Shown: in pieces, positions 44,586-54,614 of the stretch
Layout of the letters: each line of letters opens with the position of its first letter
Numbering within the stretch: the stretch's first letter is position 1
NCBI GenBank assembly: GCA_025917655.1
Contig: CP084613.1
Location: 310,001 to 374,000, forward strand
Origin: Chlorella sorokiniana
Taxonomy: Eukaryota; Chlorophyta; Trebouxiophyceae; Chlorellales; Chlorellaceae
Length of the DNA: 64,000 nt
Direction of reading: 5' to 3'
Translations under genes and position numbers: made by a program
Notes under the pieces: model-generated
Told to the model about the DNA's origin: nothing
Database searches by the model: none
Seen by the model: the letters and a program-made list of their open reading frames with translations, nothing else

Positions 44586-47142
44586 TCAAGGCGCAACTAT
44601 GGTAATCTCGAATGGAAAGCCAACATACGGAAAGTACAACAGGGATAGCAGCAACAGATTGAGGCGTGTAAATGACAGCAGCGGTGCAGTGCAGGCAGCG
44701 GAAGGAGCGGCACTCGTTGGGCCAGGTCCCGGCGCGTCAGGCAGGCAGGCGGGGTTCTGCCGTGGCTCGCCCTGCCACAGGTGCAGCATCTGCACGGACT
44801 TGGACAGCGGCAGGCCGCGGTGGCTGAGCAGGCGCTTCAAGCGGGACAGTACCGCCTGGGTGTCGATGCTGTCCCGCCGGTCTGTGGACACCAGCAGCAG
44901 CCCCGCAACAATGCCCACGGCGCCCAGGTCCCACGCCGTGGGCTGCTCGTTCAGCACCAGAAAGGCCAGCAGCGTGCCGATGAAGGGCTGCAGGCACTGG
45001 AATGCCGCGACCTGCAGCAGAGACCACAGCGGCGGGCGGTGGAGAGAGCGCGTGTGGATGCTGGGGGATTGAGGGGGTTGGGGAACGAGAGCATGACGGC
45101 AGCAGGGTGTGGGGGGATGGGGAGCGTGCGCCGGCAGGCATGCAGCCGGGGCAGATGCGCCGGGCAGCCGTTTTGGTGGGGGGCGCCAGCCCCGGCGCCA
45201 CGGCTTGCTGCCAGCAGCACGACACAGCCCTGAACGCACTTCACCCCCCCAAATCGCGCTAGCACAGACGTTGTTGTTCTGCTAGCGCACAGACAAACAC
45301 AGTGCACCTGCGATGCGGGCAGGTGTCGCATGGCCCAGGTGACAGCGTAGTATCCTGCCACCGAGCAGATGAATATCCAGTAAATGAGCGGCAGCACCAT
45401 GGCCCGCGGAAAATGCCAGTCTGCTGCCTCCGTGAAAAGCGCCGCTGCAATGCCCATGCAAGTGGCGGCTGCGCGGGGGCGGGGGGGGTAAGTAATGGTG
45501 GGGGTTTGGGTGATACAGTAGAAAAGGGCAAGGGCAGTCCCACTCGCAACCAGGGCGCCCGCCTGCCCGGACGGGTTTTGAAAATGATTCCTGACTGGGC
45601 AGCGCCTGTGCAGCATCAACACCGCCGCCGAGGAGGCATGCGCGGTGCTGGGGTGCCCTGGCTTGCCGCCTGGCGACCCTGGCATGATCGCTGGCAGGCC
45701 CCTCAAGGCCCGTACCGCCTCAAGGCCCATACCGCCTCAAGGCCCGTACCGCCTCACCGACGAGGTACGCCCAGGCCGCCACGCAGATGGCGGGGTAGCG
45801 CTGCACCATCTGCTTGGAAGCTATGTAGTAGACGGCCATGGCCAGGGTGTTGACCAGCAGGCACACGTCGCCCAGCAGCATGTTGCTGGCCTCCTGCGCG
45901 CTCGCGCCGTGGGCGTGCGCCCGAGGCGGCGCCGCCGGCCACCATGCACGTGGCGCCGACCACGGCCAGAGAGATGCCGGCCAGCTTGCGCGGGTTGCCC
46001 TGCTCCATACCGAGCGCGATGCCCAGCAGCACGGTGAACACCTGCCGGCGAGCAGAACGGGATATGGGAGGTAGGAGTGAGGGAGTGGGGGCACCGGACA
46101 GCGGCAACAAGAGTGAAGGGTGAGGCGCCGAGTGAGTTAAGGGTGGTGGACAGCGCGGTGCAGCTTCCAGCAGCCCGCGCGCAGTCGGCTGCTGCACGCG
46201 TGCCCAAGTGCTGCCTGCTCGGCTGTGTTACTGTGAACTTGACAAGAGGCTGTCAACCCCGCCGCTGCCGGCTGCGGCGCTCACCGGGATGGCTGGCTGC
46301 ATGCACGTCGCCACGGCCACGCCCGACAGCTCAATGCCCAGGATGTAGAGCAGCTGGGAGGTGAACATGGCGCCGCCCATGAGCCCCACCCGCCACAGGT
46401 CGTCCCGCTTGGGCCGAGTGCCGCCTGCGTGCATGTGGGTGGGTGGGTGGGTGTGGGCGTGGTGGGGAGGGGCACATCTTGGGCAGCAACGTGGGCAGCC
46501 CATGCATTGCCAAAGATCGCCCACACATGGCGGTTGCGCGGGTCGACAGCTGTGCAGCTGTGGTGGCTGCAGCTGCTGCCGGCGCGGCGCCCCCACCTGC
46601 CATGATCCAGGAGAGGAGCAGCAGGATGGGCCCTGCGCAGCCCTCCCGCAGCAGGGCGTACACGATGGGCGAGAACGCCTCCCGGCCTCCTCGTCCACGT
46701 ATTGGAAGCTGCTCTTCAGTATGACAGAGCCCAGCACGAAGGACGCCTGCGTGACGGCGATGGCAGCCTGGCACCTCCAGATGGCGGCGGAGCTGAGCGG
46801 CAGCGCTGCAAGAACGGGGCCACAGCGGCGGGCATTCATCAGAAGCGGCGGAGGGGGCTGCCCGCCCGCGCGTATCAGTTTATGGCATCACACAGCCCTC
46901 GGCAGCTATTCAATGCGTGGGATGCGTTGCGCACGAAAAGTCTGGGGTGCAGGTTCCAACCCGCCGGCAGGCGCCGGCGGCGGAGGGGTTGGCTGCGCTT
47001 GCCAGCCCTGCCTGTGCCCACCTTCTCGGCGCGGTGTCTCTGCCGGGGTGGTCGGCCCAGTCTCCAGCAAGTCGATGTCGACCTGAGCAAGGCGCGCATG
47101 TCCAGGCTTGATGGCGTGAGGGCCCACAAGGTGCTTCTGCAT
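44586..47142 (-). CDS. EamA/DMT-family transporter (WAT1-like)
   Basis: Ten-helix drug/metabolite transporter with two EamA halves. Exon 1 (47022..47142) is a hydrophilic N-terminus (MQKHLVGPHAIKPGHARLAQ). Helices include QAAIAVTQASFVLGSVILK, then LLREGCAGPILLLLSWIMAG, VGLMGGAMFTSQLLYILGIE, VFTVLLGIALGMEQ with KLAGISLAVVGATCMVAGGA, LLVNTLAMAVYYIASKQMVQ, IYWIFICSVAGYYAVTW, and the terminal pair FIGTLLAFLVLNEQPTAWDL and GAVGIVAGLLLVSTDRRDS. The N-E-x-P-T-x-x-x-x-x-G pattern in the last half is typical of the family. Plant relatives move amino acids, auxin or other small metabolites; the substrate here cannot be read from sequence. One frame break near 46,690 (G run). Exon borders between helices 3 and 8 were not all fixed. 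Divergent from the D-cysteine desulfhydrase gene. Confidence 0.8.
45703..45757. repeat. Triplicated 18-bp repeat in an intron
   Basis: CTCAAGGCCCGTACCGC or a one-base variant occurs three times in a row. It sits at the edge of a transporter exon on the minus strand. Confidence 0.7.
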
Positions 47143-47531
47143 CTTGCACCGCGCCCCAGCCTATACCACCGCTGCTACAAACTCATGTTTGCCGCATCTA
47201 TCCGAGCGACACACGGTGCCCGCTGTGTTCCTCGATCGGCAAGCTGAGGAGCTTGCAAGTAGTTGGCAGTTGATCTGAGGTGAATGCAGAACCAACAAGC
47301 CGGCGCAGGCTTCGGAATGTCCCACGCCCAGCAGCACGTTGCGCCCTCCACGTCGGAGACTTTCCCAAAAACGGAGAAAGCCGAGGATTTGCGTCGATCT
47401 CTGCATGTACATAATAAAAATCCAGAGAGAGTTGCTGCGAAACAGTTAAGGTCCCTTCAGGCCCACTTCCGATACAGCACTTTCACAGCGCGTTGTCATT
47501 GCTCTCTGCTCCTGTAAAGGCAGCAGGCACC
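47143..47531. promoter_or_regulatory. Divergent promoter region of transporter and D-cysteine desulfhydrase
   Basis: About 390 bases separate the two divergent start codons, so both promoters must lie here. The stretch is less GC-rich than its surroundings around 47,390-47,450. No specific element can be named. Confidence 0.4.
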
Positions 47532-50500
47532 ATGAGTGAGCAAGTTGTTGAGCGGATCGCTCCGTTCCTATCCCCCAGTATGCCAGCAAAGTTGCCGCCA
47601 AGCCTGCCTGCCTGCGCAGCCACGACGATGCCAGACTTTGGTCGTGCTGTGTTGACTGCGCGGTCCCACTGCCCTCCCTTCCTATGTCCAGCTGCAGCAG
47701 CCCCGCCTTCACAAATTTTCCAGCTCCAACCCTACACGCCACCAGCCTGGGCATCCAAGCTGTCGCTGGTGAGCGCCAGCAGCATCGCCCATCGCCTCTT
47801 CCCCTGCCCGCCTGGCTGCATGCCATCTCGCCAGCCACAAGCTGTGCACGGCCACGGTCACCCCCAACCCGCAGCTGCCCAAGCAGCGGTACCACTTGGC
47901 GAAACTGCCCACGCCCATCCACCCCTGGCCGGTGCCGGGCGTACCGCCTGGCTGCGAGCTGTACATCAAGCGGGACGACCTCACTGGCATGCAGCTCAGC
48001 GGCAACAAGGTGCGGTCGGCCAGGCGGTGCATGCTGCCGGACCGGCAGCCTCCAGTTATGTTTTTTTGTGCGATGAGAGGCGTGGCAGCGTCCTGCGGAG
48101 AAGCATTGCTCGCACTGCCCCCCCACACACACCCTGCCCTTCCTGCCGTGCTCCCTGCCAACTGGCCTGCACCCAAACCGCGGCCTGCCAGGTGCGCAAG
48201 CTGGAGTTCCTGATGGCAGAGGCGAAGGAGAAGGGCCACGACAGCATCATCACGATCGGCGGCATCCAGAGCAACCACGCGCGCGCCACCGCCGTCGCCT
48301 CCCGCTACTTGGGCCTCCCCTGCCATCTCGTCCTGCGCAACAGCAAGGCGCTGGCCGACTCGGGTGCGCTGCAAGGGGGCTCATTGGAAAGATGTGTTGC
48401 TAGGGTGCCGAGCTCTCGGGTGCGCTGCAAGGGGGCTCGTTGGAAAGATGTGTTGCTAGGGTGTCGAGCTCTCGGATGCGCTGCAAGGGGCCTCCTTAAG
48501 ACGACATGTTGCTAGGGTGCCGAGCTCTGGTTTGGGCGGCGGCTGTGCTGGCAGCCGGGCCGAGGTATTGCGGGAAGGAGGGAGACCACCTGTGCTGTGG
48601 CTGGTCTGCACGCGTCCCAAAGCTTTCAACGTCTGCCTCGCTTTGGCCTCCCTTCCCGTGCTCACTGGCAGACCCGGGCCTGGTGGGCAACCTGCTCGTG
48701 GAGCGTCTCATCGGCGCTGAAGTGTGGCAGGTGGGCTGAGCGCTGAACGGCGTGCACATGAAGGGCGTTCGAACATGCGCTGGCGGGGGCATGCTGCCCC
48801 GCTGAGCACGCCACATGTTCATGCGGCGCGTGGCGCGCCACACGGCGTGCCCAGCGCCGAAGGGGAGGTTGCCAGCCTGTGCTGCCCTGAGCGCTCCGGC
48901 GGTGCTACACTGCACAGTTATGAAATGCTGCCCCCGGCCCCGCGCGCCCCCTCTAGTGCTGTTTGCCCACCCCTGCGACGTCCCACCCACCTGTACTGCA
49001 ATCGTGCCGCAGGTGACCAAGGAGGAGTATGGGCAGTACGGCGGTCCCGCCCTGGGCGAGCGCCTGGCGGCGCAGCTGCGGCGCGAGCGCGGCCTCAACC
49101 CCTTTGTCATCCCAGTGGGCGGGTCCTCCTCCATGGGGGTGTGGGGGTGAGCCAGCGACGCAGATGCAGGCAGCCAAACCGCGGGAGGCGAGAGCTGCGC
49201 TGCGCCGGCCTGCGTGTCGTGAGCGCTGACACGCTGCTGGATCGAGCCGCGCCCGGCTGCCGCCCCGCGTCCCTGCTGTGTCAAGCGCAAGCTCGCCTGC
49301 GCGCCCGCCCCCACCCCTCCCACTACCCACCCACCCACTACAACACTGGCCACTGCACTCCCCACCCACATCGCTCCTGCAGCTATCTTGAGATGATGCG
49401 GGAGCTGGAGCAGCAGATAGAGGGGCAGGGCTTCACCGACATTGCCATGGTGAGCCGGCAGCACCTGCCTCCACGGCCCCTTGCCCAGCCCAACATCGCA
49501 GCCCCTGGTTTGTTAATAAACAGTAGCACTGCTGCCAAGCTTGCGGCGCCGTCGCGTGCTCACTGCCACCCGCTTGCCCGCACAGCAACCCATGCCGAGC
49601 GCTTGCACCCAACCCCCTCCCCCACCTTCTGCCCGCTCCGCCGCCACGCAGGCTTGCGGCAGCGGCGGCACCACCGCGGGCATCGCGCTGGGCTGCCACC
49701 TCAGCGGGCTGGGCCTGCGGGTGCACGCCTATGGCGTCTGCGACGACCCCAACTACTTTTACGACTTCTGCGACGGGCTGCTGGAGGGCATGGGGCCACC
49801 CCCGCCGCCGTGGGCGCCAGCGCGGCTGACATGTTCAGGTGCGGCGCTCAGCGGCCTGCGGGGCCCCGCAGGGAGGGCGAGCGGGCAGGTAGCCCACAAG
49901 TGGGAGGGGTTTGTGGATGGAGGGGCGGCCTGTTTGTCCTCCTGGCATCCTCAGATCTGTTTGCTGAGGGGTTTGCCTCCGACTGCAATCTCTCCTGACC
50001 CCCCACCACCACCACCACACACACATGCACCCCTAAGACCAATTCCTTCTATTGGGGGTGTGTTAGTTGTTTGTGGGTGTTGCACCCCCACACACCCGCC
50101 CCCGACCCTCCCTGCAGGGCTGTGCAGGCAAAGGGGGCAGGCTACGCCATCAGCCGGGAGGAGGAGCTGCGGGCTGTGGCTGACGTGGCGGCGGCCACCG
50201 GCGTCATTCTAGACCCTGTGTGAGTGCCGCCAGCTGGCCCCGCCGCAGCACCCGCGCGTGCCTGGCCAAGCTGCATCTGCCTGGCTGGGGCCCCGCGCCA
50301 CCCTTGTCGCTGTCTGCAAAGCGGGGTAGTACCCCTGTTAGCTGCCCTCATGGACCGAAAGTATAGTCAAGGTGGACGCTGTGCGTGTTGCTGATCGGCC
50401 GGTGCAAGCAACCTCCGCCCGTGCAGGTATACTGGCAAGGCGCTGCATGCGCTGCTGACTGAGATGCGCGAGGCGCCTGACGAGTGGCGGGGCCGCAAGG

Positions 50501-50607
50501 TGCTCTTTGTGCACACCGGCGGCCTTCTGGGCATGTACGACAAGGTGGACCAGCTGCAGGCGCTGGTGGAGGCGCGGGGGCAGTCGCACCGGCTGCAGCT
50601 GGGCTGA
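47532..50607 (+). CDS. D-cysteine desulfhydrase (PLP-dependent, ACC deaminase family)
   Basis: Well-fixed exons from the third on: ..48009, 48192..48363, 48672..48730, 49013..49146, 49383..49449, 49652..49838, 50118..50219 and 50427..50607. Motifs follow plant D-CDES closely: PTPIHPWPVPG, KRDDLTGMQLSGNKVRKLEF (PLP lysine in GNKVRKLEF), TIGGIQSNHARATAVAS, DPGLVGNLLVERLIGAEV, IPVGGSSSMGVWGYLEMM, ACGSGGTTAGIALG (phosphate loop), VCDDPNYFYDF, and FVHTGGLLGMYDK. The enzyme splits D-cysteine to pyruvate, H2S and ammonia. The first exons (MSEQVVERIAPFLSP, then LQPYTPPAWASKLSL) are probable. One frame break near 49,793 (a G4 run needs a fifth G to give ATPAAVGASAADMF). A 56-bp repeat follows the donor at 48,363. 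Compartment is not clear; plant members are mitochondrial. Confidence 0.9.
48361..48528. repeat. Three tandem 56-bp units that copy a 5' splice site
   Basis: Units start at 48361, 48417 and 48473 with CGGGTGCGCTGCAAGG. The first contains the real exon end (CTCGG^GTGCGC). The second keeps the GT; the third reads CGGATGC, losing it. Confidence 0.9.
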
Positions 50608-50899
50608 GCGTGGGCGGACCTGGCGGCAGCGGCGGCAGGGGGACCTCGGCGCCCCTTGGCAATGCCTCGTCTATGCCGATCCGGCGCTCACGTGCTATTG
50701 TATTTTAGTCCATTGAGGGCGGCTCCCGAAGGCCGAAATGTGAAGCATCGCCAGAGAACAGCCGAGCGTGCGATGCGTGCTGTCCCTGGGATCCAGGCTT
50801 ACCCTGATGGCTAGAGCAAAGCGCCCGCCCCTGCTCCGCGACTCTTGCCCCACGCTTCCAGCTTATCTAGGTTCATCCCCTGAACGCGCCACTAGCACT

Positions 50900-52047
50900 A
50901 TGCAGGCCGTCCTGAGCTCCAAGGCGTGCGTGGCCGCCCGGCCCGTGCAGTCCCGCACCGCGGCTCGCCGCAGCTCCGCCAAGTGAGTACAGGCATTGCC
51001 GATCCAGTGCAATGCGGGCTTGGGGAGGCAGGGCCAGTCTTGCGTGCGGGTGGCGCCAAATGGGGCCTTGCTGTGCGGCCAGGTGGCCGGCTTTTGACAG
51101 CCAGACAGCCGTTATGCTGTTCAAGGCGCCGATGGCTAGTTGGATGGACCCAGCAGCAGGGCTAGCCAGCCCTGGCTGGCAAGGCGGCCCACGCCACCCT
51201 CCTACGGCGACTGCGCGCCGTGTGCTTGCTGTCGGCTGCTGGGTCAGCCTTGAACAGCAGCATGTGTCCATCATGCAGCCCGCTGATCAGCCATCCGCCG
51301 TACATCAGCGTCTTGGGGCAGTGGGGTCGGCGGCCAGGTTGCCGTCTTTCGAACACGCGCGCTCCCCTGCCCGCCGCTCTGCGCAGGCGCGTGGCTGTGC
51401 AGGCCAAGTACGGCGAGGAGAGCCGCTTCTTCGACCTGAAGGATCTGGAGAACACCCTGGGCAGCTGGGACATGTGAGCAGCTGCGCAGCAGCTAATAGT
51501 TATTGTAATGGTTGCGACCATCCTGTGCAATGTGCAGCCCAGCTGCGAGCCCAGCTTCGCCTCTGCGCACTGTGCATCACACTGTGCCTCCAGCTGAGTT
51601 CCTGGCACTGCCGCTCTGCAGGTACGGCCAGGAGGACAAGAACCGCTACAACAGCCTGCAGAGCGAGTTCTTTGAGCGCGCTGCCGGCGGCCTGACCCGC
51701 CGCGAGTACGTCCCTGGCCTGGTGACCGTCGGTGAGACCCTCTGCCACAGCTGCCGCGAAGTCCTGCAGCCCTCGACATGTGCAGCCTCAGAAATCCCTG
51801 CGAATTTGGGCCTTTACTGCATGACTGTAAAGATGCCGGAGGCTGTTGCGTCCTCACGCCGGACGAGCTGCGGGCAGCTGCCTTCTGGCCCGACAACCTG
51901 CCTGACTGGCTGTGCACGCGTGTTTGGCGTTGTGCAGGCGCCGCCGGCATCCTGGCTTGGGGCGCCAAGGGCAGCAAGGACGTCAAGCTGCCCATCACCG
52001 TCGGCCCCCAGCAGCCCGCCCAGGTCGGCCCCCGCGGCCGCCTGTGA
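50900..52047 (+). CDS. psaH: Photosystem I subunit VI (PsaH) precursor, 129 aa
   Basis: Four exons, 50900..50982, 51387..51473, 51622..51731 and 51938..52047, join in phase. A 35-residue stroma-targeting peptide (MQAVLSSKACVAARPVQSRT) ends before the mature VQAKYGEESRFFDLKDLEN. Then come TLGSWDMYGQEDKNRYNSLQ, the hydrophobic segment around VPGLVTVGAAGILAWGAKGS, and the conserved end KLPITVGPQQPAQVGPRGRL. PsaH is a nuclear-encoded membrane subunit of photosystem I on the side where PsaL and PsaI sit; it is needed for docking of LHCII during state transitions. Length and every block match the plant family. Confidence 0.95.
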
Positions 52048-53281
52048 GCTGGCGGCCTGCCAGCCCGCCCGCACTAGCGGCAAGCAGCAGCCCCCAGCCT
52101 TGACACCGTGCCGCCGGCTGCGGCCGCTGCACGCGCGGCAGCGTGAGGGTGCACCGGAGCAGGGGTTTCGCATGGCATGACCCCTTGCTCCGACAGCCCT
52201 TGGGCCCGCCCCTCTCGCCGCCGCTAACTCCGAGAAGAGCAAACATCCCTCCCTTCAACACCCCGGTATTTGTCACCTAGTGTACCACCACAGGCCACTG
52301 GCCAATGTAATTGGTCACCTCTGAGCAAAGTCGAAAGTTTAGATACACTACAAGTGTTACGGGCGGTTGGATGATAGGGGGAACAATATTCCCCGTGGGT
52401 CAAATTACCAGATGCATGAGGTGGGGCTGACATACGGCGTGTAGCTGTATGGCATTGCATCAGGACATTGACACGGCTGTGCATGAGACAGCTGGGCAGG
52501 GGCTAAGCCGCTTGTCAGGCTGCTGCCCCGCCAGGTCGCCCAAGGCTGCTGCCGCTTTTCGCTTTGCTGGATGCTACACTTGCTGCTGCTGCCGACCTCC
52601 CACACAGGGGTGTCGAGCCGCTTGCAAGCTGCCTGATGCCATGGCTGCCACGCAACTGCACTTTCCACAAGAAAACCTGCTTGCTGCTGCTGCTTCTGTG
52701 GCGGGTGCGGCGCGCCATCCTGCGAAGCTTGCAGCCGGCGCTCTGTGTTTGCCCAACGCTGCTGCATCGGCCTTGAGCCTGGAACTGCCGCCCCCACATC
52801 GGTGCCGCTGAAGCTGTGATCCCCTCGCCTGCAGAAGAAATGCGGGCACGATTGATTTTGGTGCAGCTAGCTAACACACGAGCCTGACACCAGCGGTGCG
52901 GTTGCCGCCATACCTGCGCTGCCGCTCTCGGGCGGCAAGGCTTGCTGCACGGCCAGCTGCATCAACTCTTCTGCATTGGGAAACGCGAACATGCTTTGTC
53001 AAGCTTGTTTGAGCAGACGGTGGGCAGCAGAGCCCCGGCTTGCTTGCTTGCATACCTGGGGTGAGGGCCATTGATGACAAGAGCTATTGAAATAAATGTC
53101 AACAATCAACACTGCTATTCTGCAATGCATCGAAGCGAAATGGCTGCTTCTGGCTCGAGTATTGAAGTTGCGGCACCTTCTTCCGGCAATAAACTCCCCA
53201 ATCGGGCGTGTTCAGCCCCATCGGACCATCCAGTCGTATGACCGATTGCTCCATATCCGTTTCGAGCCGTATTCTGGATCC
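52048..53281. other. Gene-free stretch of about 1.2 kb
   Basis: It runs from the psaH stop to the next gene. It should include the psaH 3' UTR and the promoter of the following gene. Open frames on both strands lack introns in phase, domains or conserved-looking sequence. Confidence 0.45.
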
Positions 53282-54261
53282 ATGGCCGCGATAGCCCTTT
53301 GCCACAGCCCGTGCAGCCGTGCACCGCCAAGCCTGCGGCAACACCAGCGTTCTAAGCGGCAATGTAGAGATAGACTGATTGCAGCAGCCTTCCAACAGCG
53401 GCGGCCCGCTGCAGGGGACCAAGCACCCAGGGCGGCGCGGCGGCAGCGGCAGCGGCAGCGGCGGCGCCCAGCCGCTGGCCCCGCTGCTGCTGGCTGCCGT
53501 CCACGCGCTGGCGACGCTCCAGCTGGTGCTGCCGCTGCCATCGCTGGCGGACGGTGGCGATTTCACAATCCGCAGCGAGCCGCCAGCAGGCGATGTGGAG
53601 GAGGATTACTTTGAGACGGTGCCGCAGGGCCTCGACTCTGCAGACAGCAGCACAGCGCCTCGGCTGGGCTCCCTCATAGAAGGCCCCAAGGGCAAGAAGG
53701 TGGGCCTACACACCGTTGTGCTGGCATGCGAGCATGTAAGGGCGTGGACGGGCAGCGCAGCTGGAGCATGGCTCGCCGCCCTGCCTGCGCGGCAGGCGCA
53801 GCGGATGCGCTGCACCAGCCAGGCAGCTCCGGCTGAGCTGGCGCTGCCGTGCCTCCTTCTGCAAACCCTTGTCGAGCAGGTACAGCAGTGCACGCGCAAG
53901 TGCGTGCCCACGTGCATCCGCGGCGGCCAGGGTTCCCCCGGCCTGGGGCCCATGACTCTGCGGTGAGCCGCTCTGCATCCTCCCGCCAGCTTGCAGCCTG
54001 GCCGAGCCTGTGGGAAGCTGGCTGGCTGGATGCTGTGTCCCCGCTTGGCCACGCCTCGCTCGCTCATCCCAGTGCTCCGCTGCCAGCTGCGGCACCCACC
54101 TGCATGCCTCTGCTCGGCCCACCTGCCCGTGCAGCAAGGAGGAGGGCGGCGTGGTGTTCAAGGAGGGGTACCGCAGCCGCAGCTACTGCCTCTCCGAGTG
54201 CACTCAGATCTGCGCGCTGGAGATCAACCCGCCCGCCAAGGCAGCGCAGGCTGCCAAGTGA
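53282..54261 (+). CDS. Conserved plastid (lumenal-type) cysteine-motif protein
   Basis: Exons: a first part from about 53282 to 53699, then 53880..53962 and 54135..54261. An Arg/Ser-rich start (MAAIALCHSPCSRAPPSLRQ) resembles a stroma-targeting peptide. It is followed by a hydrophobic thylakoid-transfer-like segment (LAPLLLAAVHALATLQLVLP) with a likely cleavage site before DGGDF. The mature part has an acidic linker (GDVEEDYFETVPQ) and a conserved cysteine core: VQQCTRKCVPTCIRGGQGSP, then VVFKEGYRSRSYCLSECTQI and C. This C-x3-C-x3-C ... C-x3-C-x3-C block is shared with a plant and algal plastid protein of unknown role. The two halves of the first exon are in different frames; a missed intron or one-base error near 53,400 is needed. 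Disulfide or metal binding is an inference from spacing. Confidence 0.6.
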
Positions 54262-54614
54262 GCTGCGGGGCGCTGGATGGTGTTCAGTGCTGAGATGGCG
54301 TCGTTGAGCCCAGACTTTCTTTGAGCCCAGGCATCCCAATTCGGCCCCTCTGTCCCAAGTTTTCTGGGGCTGCCTCGAGTAAAGCATGTTTTATGTTTGA
54401 TTCGCACTTTCATCTATTCTACACTGCTCTCATCACCGTTGGCATCAGCTGATTGCATTCAAACATCTGAACCATTCAACGTTTGTGAACAGCCCCCATG
54501 GTGGGCGCACTCTACTCCAGCTAGAGGGGCGGCGAGCAGACAGGCTGGCATGCAGCCCCGACAGCGTGGCGGCGCCATGCCGCAAGGTGCGCTGCCAGCC
54601 TCCCCTGCTGCGAG

